The notes beneath the pieces are model-generated. The model saw nothing but the letters and a program-made list of their open reading frames with translations, made no database searches and was not told the DNA's origin. From IMG/VR virus record IMGVR_UViG_3300044712_000593, positions 1 through 41,121 of that record: 41,121 nt of DNA. One strand, given 5' to 3'. Origin of the DNA: a virus. Below are positions 6,989 through 16,100 of this stretch, piece after piece (position 1 is the first letter of the stretch; each line of letters opens with the position of its first letter). Both the position numbers and the translations under genes were made by a program.

Positions 6989-7121
6989 CGCTGGCAGGAT
7001 CAATAATTTCTGTAGCAGTTCCTTCATCTGAACTTTCTTCAGTTTCTAATTCTGGTTCAATTGATAAATTTTCTTCTCCATTAATAATTTCTTCTTTTTC
7101 TATTGGTTTATTTTCTGACAT
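6942..7121 (-). CDS. Small acidic protein, 59 aa
   Basis: The short ORF on the minus strand begins MSENKPIEKEEIINGEENL, continues as a Glu/Asp/Ser-rich chain and ends with a Pro-rich PPPEKGRG. It is highly acidic and probably disordered. It starts 1 nt after the stop of the upstream membrane protein and overlaps the next gene. The spacing on the upstream side and the coherent composition argue that it is real. The function is unknown. Confidence 0.45.
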   Translation of the reverse strand: MSENKPIEKEEIINGEENLSIEPELETEESSDEGTATEIIDPASDDSGGSTPPPEKGRG

Positions 7122-7122
7122 A

Positions 7123-7539
7123 TTATTGTTTTTTAATTACAATTAAATCATTTTCTGATATTTTACTTGCAATTTTTGAAGCGAATTTATCGGAAGCCAT
7201 AACCCCAATATTCTTTAAGAACATAAACGCCCTATCTATTAATATTCCCTCTCCTATGACTATTAAGATCATCCACTTCATATCTATGTACTCATACTCC
7301 ATTCTTATGAGTAATGGGATAGCAAGAAAGTTAGCTATTAAGCGAAGCAAATTAGATGCTAATAGAAATTTAGTACTCCATTTTACGGGTGTGTTAGTAC
7401 TGGCTATATCTCTGTTGCTGGCCTCAAAAAGAAGTGAAGCACAAGCTGCGAAATAAGCTATAACAAGATATGCAAGAAAGGCTCCTAAAGAACCATTACC
7501 TAATAATATTTTCCAGAAGTCCGGGTATTGGGTAATCAT
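7123..7539 (-). CDS. Membrane protein, holin-like candidate, 138 aa
   Basis: Three hydrophobic helices are visible: FLAYLVIAYFAACASLLF near residue 20-37, LLASNLLRLIANFLAIPLLI in the middle, and MILIVIGEGILIDRAFMFL toward the C-terminus. The tail is charged (KIASKISENDLIVIKKQ). The size and number of spans fit a holin, and it lies between the tail collar gene and the rest of the lysis module. No signature motif was recognised, so the holin role is inferred from context. Confidence 0.5.
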   Translation of the reverse strand: MITQYPDFWKILLGNGSLGAFLAYLVIAYFAACASLLFEASNRDIASTNTPVKWSTKFLLASNLLRLIANFLAIPLLIRMEYEYIDMKWMILIVIGEGILIDRAFMFLKNIGVMASDKFASKIASKISENDLIVIKKQ

Positions 7540-7542
7540 TTG

Positions 7543-8022
7543 TCAGAATTTTATGATGAAATTTACCACTACGAATGGTGGATTGGCTGTCCCGCTTGTT
7601 ACCTCCGTATCATCCCCTCCCGCTCCAACACCTACTAAACTAATATTAGGTAGTGTTGCTGGTGTTACTGTATGGGTATGATCAATTGCGCCTCCCGTCC
7701 CTCCTAATGTAGATCCCGTTCCACTTGTCGCCTTACCTAACGGAAATCTTTGTCTCAAATCTGGTAGATTAAAGGTAGTACTTCCATCTCCTACTCCATA
7801 CGTTGTACTAATTGCGGTGAACAAATTAACATATGTTGTTCTTGACACGGCACTTCCATCGCATAATAGATATCCACCTGGAGCAGATGATCCACCATAA
7901 GCCATCATAGCCCCTGGAGGATACGGGTCAAATGCACGATGTGTAAACGAGACTACAACTACTGTTATTAATACAAGAGATAATACGGTTGCTAATATTT
8001 TATATCCAAAATTTTTTATCAT
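7543..8022 (-). CDS. Phage tail collar domain protein with N-terminal membrane segment
   Basis: The 159-residue protein contains a tail-collar domain. It has PPGAMMAYGG and the APGGYLLCDG motif (residues 48-56), then TYGVGDGSTTFNLPDLRQRF (74-93), an HTH metal-type motif (His-115, His-117) and the typical ending NPPFVVVNFIIKF. Such domains form trimeric fibre tips or collars that contact the host. Unusually for a virion protein, residues 7-26 (YKILATVLSLVLITVVVVSF) form a strong hydrophobic segment, either a signal anchor or a signal peptide. It lies 22 nt downstream of the large fibre gene, so the two probably act together in adsorption. Confidence 0.8.
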   Translation of the reverse strand: MIKNFGYKILATVLSLVLITVVVVSFTHRAFDPYPPGAMMAYGGSSAPGGYLLCDGSAVSRTTYVNLFTAISTTYGVGDGSTTFNLPDLRQRFPLGKATSGTGSTLGGTGGAIDHTHTVTPATLPNISLVGVGAGGDDTEVTSGTANPPFVVVNFIIKF

Positions 8023-8044
8023 ATTCTACGGTCAGGTTAAGTCT

Positions 8045-11000
8045 TTATTTAATTGCCCATGCTGATGTGCTTACTGCTCCTATTTCTTTTACTTCATATT
8101 GGGCGGTTAATGTAGTAGACGTTGCTCCATTTATGGTATCGCTACCAGACCTTGAAATAGTTACAGTATTTGCAAGCGTATTATCTACTCTCCTAAACAC
8201 ATAATGAATCCCCATCGATGATCCAAATACAGAAGATGCCGCTGGTAGCGTAATTGTTACGTTGCCCCCAGACGCATCTATGTTTGCCCAATACTCTGCA
8301 TTTGTCATTGTATGATCTGCACTAAAATCACTTACCCTATAAAAATTACCACGCCCAGATTGTAATCCGTGTAAATACGCGGCACCATCTGCATATAATG
8401 GAGCCGTAGTCGGAGGCGTAGAAGTGCCAATTGCAACATTATTATTTGTATCTATTGCTATTCCAGATCCTTTACTAAATGTTCCAGCAGTAGGGGTATA
8501 TCCAATCCATAACTGTTGCGCAGGGGCTACTATTGCACTCGTATAAGGAAATGTTCCGTCTGCCTTAGCCTGAACATACGCATCATAATTAATCCTGAAT
8601 GTATTTACATCTGAAAATGTTAAATTAAGATTATTTAAATCCACATCCCTATTTCCAGAAACTGTTCCATCTCCTGTATATAATGTGGTTGCGGCTACTG
8701 GTAAATCGGTATACGAAAGCAATCCATTTGTATCACAGATGACCATTTTAGTAGTTCCTTCAGTGGCAGGAGCCGTTACGGTTGTCTTTAAGGTTTGAAT
8801 ATTAACAAGCCCTTTTGTCCACAAATTACCATTCCCCCTAACATGGAATATGCTGTCATTGGTATTGTAATGATTATATATGCCGAACATTCGATCTGAT
8901 GCGCTGATTGCATTATCCTTATTTATAAATTGCTTACCTATAACATTTACATCAGCAAACCCGCTGGCATCCGTATTGGCTTGAAACACTAATCCCTGAC
9001 TTGATGATGCGACACCAAATGCAGTTGTGCTATTTGCTAAGTTGAATAAACGTACCTGCTTACCGTCAACATAGAAGTGTTTTTTTGATTGGATAACACC
9101 TGTAGCAACTCCGGGTGATGGGATTATAAGATCAATATCAGATCCAATATTCAGCTGGCCGACTCCACCAGCCGCTAATGTAGCAGTCCCTCCTGATGCG
9201 GTGTCTACATTCATGGCCATATACCATTGCTGTAAATATCCGGCGTAGCAACCAATCACACCCGGATTATTAATCGCTTGCAGTTTAAAATGCGATGGAT
9301 CGAGTACCGCATATTCACGGTCATAATATGGACTATTTTCAATACTCAGATTCCATCTGTTATCTGATGATCGCGTTGTTAAGTTGGCAGATCCATCAAG
9401 TTGGCTTACAAACCATGACCAATTCCTTGTCTCATTATTTGGGTTGGGCATGTTACGTGATTTCGTAACGAAAGCATGATACTCGGTATGGTTATAGTAA
9501 GACTGTTCCAATCGGATTGATGCGTATGGTTTTGTATCACCGTGAGCACCAAACGATAATAAGGTATACACGGGGTTTTCTGGTTGCGTTACATCATATA
9601 ATGTATTATCCATTGCACCGTAAAATGGCTGCAACGTATCTGCACCAGTTCCGCCGCTCCCTCTCGGATATACCATCCATAATTTACCAGTTGTAAAATT
9701 CCATGCACTATCTTGAAAAAAACCTCTAACGGGTCGTCCGTATTGAAAATAATCCTGTGATGTTAATATTTTTTTCTGTGAAGGATAATATTGTAGGCTA
9801 TCCCCACCGAATGATCCAGCATTATTATATTGAATTGAATTTAAAGGGGTTGCAGGATTACCAACTAAAGTTAAATCATATTGTGTTGCTAGTACTGATG
9901 TGTCTGCTTTTGCTGTTAAAGCATTTGAGTTGCTTGTGCTATCCCATAATATAGTATTACTGGCAAAAACTGTTTTAATATTATTTGTGTTTGGCACCAC
10001 CCATCTATATCCACTACCTATATTGCTATTCGTAAAATTTATTTGAGTAAGATCATATTGTGTCGCAATTGCAGACGTATCTACCTTTACTGTTATATTA
10101 CTGGCTGTAGGCGTTGAAATTAGCCCGTACGAAAAGTTTAATCTTTTTACGGTATCATCTCCAATAACAAGTGTGTCTCCTGCGCCGGATGCATTGTAAA
10201 TAGCCAATTCATTGCCATCTGAATAGGATGTAATGCGCCCTTTTTGATCTATACTCAATTGACAATTAATACAAGCTCCTGCGCTTACTAAGTCTGCTAA
10301 AGAAATAGTTCCACTTCCATTATCAGTAAAATAACTATTATCAAACGTAGCGGCCCCTTTTGTTCCTGATGCAGTAGCATTTTGTATTCCTATCGCCCCT
10401 GTTGTAGTATTATATGTAATTGGTGATGTGCCAGATAAAAGACCGCGTACTTTTAGATAAAAGTTCGATATTGCTGCCGTATCAAAAGTAGCTAATGTGC
10501 CATTTCCTCGAATGTATTGCAATGTAGTTCCGGCCCCCGATACTGCTAAAGTTCCGGCTCCCGTTATTGGTGATCCGCTTACATTGAATGCAGATGGCAT
10601 AGATAGCCCAACGCTTGTAACTGTTCCTCCGCTGCCTCCGCTTACCCTGATCCTAATTGTATCCGAAATACCATCAATTCTAGCAATAAACGAAGTATCC
10701 GTTAGCTGAGAAATGCTTATCAGGGTTTTTTGCGGATCAATTAAAAGTTTTCCTTGTGTTACATGAGAATTAAGGCAATATCCAATAAAGACAGAGAAAT
10801 TGGGTACGTCCGGCTGAACATTAGTTAAGGCTCCCGGAGTCGTTGGACTCAAGTACAACTTGTCTCCTGCGGAGAAGGATGATGTATTAATGTCATTAAC
10901 CAATCCAAAAGTAGTTACCTTACCAACAGTATTATTGGCTATATTATGCGTTGCTATTCCTATAACCCTTGAGGTAACAACATTATTTGATCTTGCTAAT

Positions 11001-11512
11001 CCTATTGTAGGAGTTTGTCCAGTAGAGCCAGAAAAATAAACAACAGAGCCATCATTTATCTGTGAGCCTGTATTATTCCGCGCCCTAACATACTCTTCTT
11101 GCCCTATCTGCAATGAAGTTCCTTGAATAGCATCAAATAAGGTTAGTGTCTTATTCGCATTATCATAAAATAATCTCCCTTCGCTGTACGATGGATTTGT
11201 AGTTTGAGGTATGTAATCAATATAATAAAAACTACTATCTGATGGAGAAGTTATCATTGGATACCATCTCAATGCAGTACTATCATAATAATATGGAAGT
11301 CTTGTTTGGGGACGAAATACAATTGTTCCACTAAATTTAGGGAACCATGTTGTATCTCGTAATGCTACGATTGTTCCTGAATCAGATTTATCATATCCAT
11401 GTCTAAAAAAACCAGTACTAAATTGCGTTGGAATGCCACTCGGCCATGTTTGTTGCGCGTTCAATGTGCAACCAAAACAAATAAATAATGATATATAAAT
11501 TATATACTTCAT
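8045..11512 (-). CDS. Large tail fibre / adhesin-like protein, 1155 aa
   Basis: This is probably the receptor-binding fibre. It contains the fibre-type motif GGTVTSVGLSMPSAFNVSGS near residue 290, followed by repeated Gly/Ser/Thr/Asn-rich beta segments. Its C-terminus resembles trimeric beta-rich fibre ends (FSADHTMTNAEYWANIDASG, VTISRSGSDTINGATS). The N-terminus MKYIIYISLFICFGCTLNAQ looks like a Bacteroidota signal peptide, with a Cys (FGC) that could make a lipobox. This is unexpected for a fibre assembled in the cytoplasm. Its ATG overlaps the stop of the gene upstream by 4 nt, and the tail-collar gene follows. An alternative reading is an exported surface protein with fibre-like repeats, but the context favours a virion fibre. 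Confidence 0.7.
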   Translation of the reverse strand: MKYIIYISLFICFGCTLNAQQTWPSGIPTQFSTGFFRHGYDKSDSGTIVALRDTTWFPKFSGTIVFRPQTRLPYYYDSTALRWYPMITSPSDSSFYYIDYIPQTTNPSYSEGRLFYDNANKTLTLFDAIQGTSLQIGQEEYVRARNNTGSQINDGSVVYFSGSTGQTPTIGLARSNNVVTSRVIGIATHNIANNTVGKVTTFGLVNDINTSSFSAGDKLYLSPTTPGALTNVQPDVPNFSVFIGYCLNSHVTQGKLLIDPQKTLISISQLTDTSFIARIDGISDTIRIRVSGGSGGTVTSVGLSMPSAFNVSGSPITGAGTLAVSGAGTTLQYIRGNGTLATFDTAAISNFYLKVRGLLSGTSPITYNTTTGAIGIQNATASGTKGAATFDNSYFTDNGSGTISLADLVSAGACINCQLSIDQKGRITSYSDGNELAIYNASGAGDTLVIGDDTVKRLNFSYGLISTPTASNITVKVDTSAIATQYDLTQINFTNSNIGSGYRWVVPNTNNIKTVFASNTILWDSTSNSNALTAKADTSVLATQYDLTLVGNPATPLNSIQYNNAGSFGGDSLQYYPSQKKILTSQDYFQYGRPVRGFFQDSAWNFTTGKLWMVYPRGSGGTGADTLQPFYGAMDNTLYDVTQPENPVYTLLSFGAHGDTKPYASIRLEQSYYNHTEYHAFVTKSRNMPNPNNETRNWSWFVSQLDGSANLTTRSSDNRWNLSIENSPYYDREYAVLDPSHFKLQAINNPGVIGCYAGYLQQWYMAMNVDTASGGTATLAAGGVGQLNIGSDIDLIIPSPGVATGVIQSKKHFYVDGKQVRLFNLANSTTAFGVASSSQGLVFQANTDASGFADVNVIGKQFINKDNAISASDRMFGIYNHYNTNDSIFHVRGNGNLWTKGLVNIQTLKTTVTAPATEGTTKMVICDTNGLLSYTDLPVAATTLYTGDGTVSGNRDVDLNNLNLTFSDVNTFRINYDAYVQAKADGTFPYTSAIVAPAQQLWIGYTPTAGTFSKGSGIAIDTNNNVAIGTSTPPTTAPLYADGAAYLHGLQSGRGNFYRVSDFSADHTMTNAEYWANIDASGGNVTITLPAASSVFGSSMGIHYVFRRVDNTLANTVTISRSGSDTINGATSTTLTAQYEVKEIGAVSTSAWAIK

Positions 11513-12081
11513 ATTGCAATATATTGCAGAAAACGAACAGAATACAATTGTCCAGTAATTACTGCCTGATTAAATGTGATTGTTATATTATTTGATGTAT
11601 ATATAACATTAAATGAAATCCTATCAGATACACCTACCGGCAGATCCACTCCATCCAATGAAATATATACACTACTGCTTAATACAGAGGTATAGTTTAA
11701 TACCATACTTGTTTGCCCATTCAAAATAGGCGCTCCAACATCACCAACTACAAATTCTATGGTTTGCGCTATTATTGTTGATATCACACCCGTTGCAGGA
11801 TTTACTATTGTTCCACTACCACCACTACCTATTATCTGTAATGCTTGACCTACAAATGGTTGACACAGCGAAAACAGAAAATTAGTCTGCCCCAATAAAC
11901 TACTGCTTGATGGATTGTAATCAAATAACCACTGAACAGCGTCCCGAACCATGAAAATTAGTCTTGAAAGTCCAATTCTTTCATAACCACCACGAAATAA
12001 ATTTCCTTTCACCTCGTCATTTTTAGCAAGGAATTGACATATTTCAGCAATGTCTAATACTTCTGTGGTTGTGTATGGCAT
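11509..12081 (-). CDS. Probable virion (tail/fibre-attachment) protein, 190 aa
   Basis: The N-terminal half is helical (TTTEVLDIAEICQFLAKNDE and onward) and the C-terminal half is beta-rich with Ser/Val/Gly alternation (VGDVGAPILNGQTSMVLNY). No recognised family. It overlaps the fibre gene start by 4 nt and shares one base with the upstream gene stop. Tight coupling to the fibre gene suggests a baseplate or fibre-anchor role, which is inferred. Confidence 0.55.
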   Translation of the reverse strand: MPYTTTEVLDIAEICQFLAKNDEVKGNLFRGGYERIGLSRLIFMVRDAVQWLFDYNPSSSSLLGQTNFLFSLCQPFVGQALQIIGSGGSGTIVNPATGVISTIIAQTIEFVVGDVGAPILNGQTSMVLNYTSVLSSSVYISLDGVDLPVGVSDRISFNVIYTSNNITITFNQAVITGQLYSVRFLQYIAI

Positions 12082-12587
12082 TAGAAATAAAATGTTTGAT
12101 TAACTATTAAGTTTTGAATCGATGATAAAGCCCGTTGGCTACTAAGTTGCTGCCCTGTACTTGCCGCCTGAATAGCATTATTTATTTCATTATGCAATAA
12201 ATTAAGTGAACTCTGAAAACCGGTGTCTTGCAATATATTTGGATTAGACTGAATGGCACCTATCTGTTGATCTAAAAACTGAAGTGAATACCCTCTAAAC
12301 AAATATAATCCAGAAGTGCTATATGTCGAAGGGGCTGGTAAAGGAGATGATGAGGCCCATTGCACCACGATTAATAAACATAAGTCCACATCTATACTTA
12401 TTGATTTCGTGCTTCCTTCACTTAGTGGCCAATCTATTGTAGATCCATTTAGCAGATCACCGCTTGCTTGATATAATGATATCGTTCTCCCTGTTAAATT
12501 ACTGTCTGAGCCAGTAGATGCATCCGTAATCACAAATTGCCCAGGAGTAATTAACGAACTAATAGTCACTGCACCATTAAACGCCAT
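12081..12587 (-). CDS. Probable virion protein, 168 aa
   Basis: The first ~100 residues are Ser/Thr/Gly/Leu-rich and beta-prone (FVITDASTGSDSNLTGRTIS). The second part is helical with many Gln/Asn residues (LLHNEINNAIQAASTGQQLS). No family is recognised. It lies in the run of small genes between the cargo-like genes and the fibre, in the same orientation, so a structural or tail-assembly role is likely but unproven. Confidence 0.5.
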   Translation of the reverse strand: MAFNGAVTISSLITPGQFVITDASTGSDSNLTGRTISLYQASGDLLNGSTIDWPLSEGSTKSISIDVDLCLLIVVQWASSSPLPAPSTYSTSGLYLFRGYSLQFLDQQIGAIQSNPNILQDTGFQSSLNLLHNEINNAIQAASTGQQLSSQRALSSIQNLIVNQTFYF

Positions 12588-12622
12588 AAATCAGATATTA
12601 AAATATGAATAAAAATACTATT

Positions 12623-13135
12623 TTATTTTTTTACCCGAATCATTATTTTCTTCTGTTGTTCTGTTGGTTCTGTAGCGGATATTACGGGTATACGTCCTGC
12701 TAACTGCTGATTTATTTGGCTATGGGATGTTCTAAATCCGGGGCCAACTCCATATCCTAATGCTTTAGTCTTTGTAATTACATCGTGTACGTATGGATCA
12801 TTAGATCCTATTGAATAAAATGCATTTAATTTTTCTTCAAGTGGTAGCTTTTGAATATCGGGACGTGTATTAAATATGTATGCATGATTCATCAGCTTTT
12901 GGGCTGAATTTTGTCCTACTAAGTTTGTTAAGTCACTATAAATACCAGCTTTTTCATCTGAGTTTAATATGTTTCCTTTACCAACTAATTCCATTAATCT
13001 ATCTCGCAAATCCATATCTCTATCAATAGTTGTTCCTCCGGCCCCTAAAGATGTTGTTTGCTTTACTTCACCAGTTCCTTTTATAGGATCACCGGTTGTT
13101 GGTGCTACTTTTACCATTATTTTTTTCTCTGCCAT
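12623..13135 (-). CDS. Hypothetical virion-module protein, 170 aa
   Basis: The protein is soluble. Its two ends resemble each other: KKIMVKVAPT near the N-terminus (residues 4-13) and KKIMIRVKK at the very C-terminus. The middle is helical (RDRLMELVGKGNILNSDEKA, then LEEKLNAFYSIGSNDPYVHD). No family is recognised. It starts 12 nt after the stop of the giant 1883-residue protein and probably works with it. The terminal Lys/Ile/Val motifs could be interaction or targeting signals, which is speculation. Confidence 0.5.
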   Translation of the reverse strand: MAEKKIMVKVAPTTGDPIKGTGEVKQTTSLGAGGTTIDRDMDLRDRLMELVGKGNILNSDEKAGIYSDLTNLVGQNSAQKLMNHAYIFNTRPDIQKLPLEEKLNAFYSIGSNDPYVHDVITKTKALGYGVGPGFRTSHSQINQQLAGRIPVISATEPTEQQKKIMIRVKK

Positions 13136-13147
13136 AAAATTTAATTT

Positions 13148-16100
13148 TTATTTATGTAGACGAGTTGGTTTTGCTGGTCTTGTTGGTTTTGCTTTTACTG
13201 CTTGTGTTGCTCCTGCACCACCTCCGCTGCCGCCTCTTGATTTATTGAAATCCCTTTCATCTGATGTTTTTATTCCTTCAAATGCAGGTAAGAATCTATT
13301 TAAAAGCGTCCATGTACCATCATTTTGCCATCCTTCTTTTAATTCTTTTACCGATAGAGGGGTTAGTAATGCTGCTGGCAAATCCTCAACCCCAAACGGC
13401 TCTTGCGTGAAATAATTCTTTCCTTCCGCTAAGTCGTATACCGCCCCTGCCGCTGGTGTCATCTTTCCCCTAAAGAAACCGCCTATTACCCCTACACGTG
13501 TTTTGCCCCCGTATTTTGGATTATCCAAATCTTGCTCACCTCCTTGTCTTACTCTTACACCTCCAACTGCTTGTACTAATGCTTTGATTACGGGAACATA
13601 TCTGCCAAAAACATTATAGTGATGATCACCTGCTATAATGTCCCCGAAAGTTACACTTCTCGGATCGTAATCAACCTTCGCTCCCCCTAATGATGCTGCA
13701 CCCATTATCGCCACTCCCATAGCCACACCACGACCTAATTGCCCTAAAGCGAATCTGCGTTGTGTCGGGGTTAAATTTTGATAATATCCTTTACCTTTCC
13801 AACCTAATACTAAATCACTTAATCCTAATGTATTTATAGTAGAAGTCAAAAGACGTGGTGCCCAAATGAACGGTGTAACATATGGTGCTGCCTGCGCCAA
13901 TCCTGCTGGCATTTTACCCCTTCCTGTCAATTCATTAATAGCTCTTGCAGCATCTTTATATTCTTGTGGATGACTTTCAAATGTCTTTCCTTCCGCTTTT
14001 AACATATTCATCCGTTTTTCAAATAATCCTAAGCGGAAATTATTACCCATACTAGTGAATGCACGTTCAAATATGCCACCAGTATATTTCCATGGTTGAT
14101 ATTCTTCACCTTTTATTTTTATTTTGCCTGCTAATAAATTTTGTTCGAATGCTTCCTCTACTTGTTTTGATGCGGCTGTATGCGGCTCTACTATATCAAG
14201 CTCGCTTTTTTTAATTATCTCCCAATCCGGCCTTGCATGAATAGCAGCCAATTCACGTTTAAATTCTGCATCATTGAACGCTTCCTTCCAGTGTTTCAGC
14301 CATACTTTTGCCCCTAATTTTGGATTAGCCAGCATAACCAACCCATTTTGCACAAACGTAGCCGAATCATCTATGCCAGCCATCAATGCTTTACTTGTAT
14401 GAACTAATTTGCCGCCAAAATCAACTGCTTTTGAAAACTTTGACCTTTTAGCCATTTCATCATTGAATAATGCTAAGTCAAATTCATGTTGGGCATCTTC
14501 TTTTTTGGCTATAGCGTCTAATGCTTCTTTTCTTAATTCTGGATGGCGTTGCTTTACATCTTCACGATCAAAAATAGATTTCTTTGGTTCTTTTTCAAAT
14601 TCGCCCTTCTGTATTTTATCTTTTATTTTTTTCTCGGTTTGTTCATTTCTCTTTTTAATGGCTCTTAATTCTTCGGCTCCATCTTCTGCTTTTAATCCTT
14701 TTATTTTATCTCGCAATTCTTTTATTTTCTGGTTGCGTTCTCTTTTGGCTTTTTCTGTTTTTGGTGGAGTCCCATTTTCCAAAGCCTCCAATTGGTTAAT
14801 CAGTTTTGCTTCATCTTGTAAATCTCTTATCTGACGTTGTAATTCAGATAATGGCTTTCCTTTTTCATTATATTCACCAGCTATAATATCATGTATATTC
14901 TTTTCGGTTAAGCCTTCTAATACATCTTTAAATTCATTATGCAAATGACTTACTACGTCTTGTAAATTATCTACGCCTTGTGCCACTAAGTCAACCATGA
15001 TGTTTTTTACATGCGGAGCAATTGCCATTAATTCTCTTACGCCGGGCAACGGAACAGCGGACAATCCACTTTCACCAGTACGCAATTTTCTAAGCGCTTC
15101 ACGGGCAGCCTCTATCTCACCTCTTCTATAAGCAATTCTTTCTGCTGCTGTTTTCTTCTCTCTTTTGGTCGCTGATTTTACTTTTTTAAATTCTTTATCA
15201 GCCTCCAATTTTGCAACTTGCTCTTCCAATCTTGCAGTCTTTTCAGCTGCTTCATCAGCTGCTTTTTTGTATTTGTCCACCTGCGCTTCAACGTCTGCCT
15301 TTTGTTGATCAGTTAATTTATCAACAGCATTCGCTTCCATTTTAGCAACCATTGCATCCGTCAAATCATTAACAGGATGCGGGCGCGAACCTCCTTCCGG
15401 CAATCTAAGAGCAGCGCCAGCTTCTTGTCGGGCAATTTGACCAATATCTTTTATTCTTTTTACCTTTTGAAGCTGCCGATCAAATTCGGGAGAAGTTCTT
15501 GGTGTTTCTCTTAGTTTTTGTGATTCATTAGCCAAATACTGTTCTAAAATCAATCGCTGCTTTGCGGTTGGCACATGTTCTTTGCTTTCAATCCTATTTA
15601 ATAGATCATCAACGTTTCTTTGGTATTCTCCATTTTGCGCCCATTCATTCGTTGTAATCTCTGCATTCTTTCTTTCCTGAATATCAGAAACACGGTCACG
15701 GCTTTTTACATCTTCATAACCAAATTCATTGGCAACCTCCTGAAGTCCACGGAAACTTAATTGCGTAGATGGCCGTTCAACATATATTCCTTTCCCTTCA
15801 GACGGAGGCAATGGCGGCGCTCCTACCCCTTCTTGACTCGCACCATAACCTTCTTGGCTGGCTCCTTCTTGGCTTTGTGCATTGGCAGTTTCCTCTGATT
15901 CGGGTATTCGTGCGCCCATCGACGGGCTATTTCTGGATGTTTGGCCCAAAGAAATTTCCTTTGAGATTCGCTCGCGAAGGGCATGATTTGGTAGATTTTC
16001 AGTTACTAAATCAATTATCTGTTTCGTTTTGGACGGATCTTCTCGTAATGCTTGCTCCAACATGTGCCGCACAATCCCTGCGCTCTGTGCTTTTTCTGTA

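Noticed and set aside
6536-7027. Upstream start (ATG at 7027) of the 150-aa membrane protein
   Set aside because: It would overlap the acidic-protein gene by 86 nt, and the ATG at 6988 gives a natural start before the first membrane helix. It remains possible.
12969-13415. Plus-strand ORF across the start of the 170-aa gene and the end of the giant gene
   Set aside because: It spans two well-supported minus-strand genes in antisense; composition is Pro/Phe-rich shadow.
14409-14834. Plus-strand Ser/Phe-rich ORF
   Set aside because: It is the antisense of the Lys/Glu-rich coiled-coil region (AAA/GAA codons read as TTT/TTC), a common artefact.
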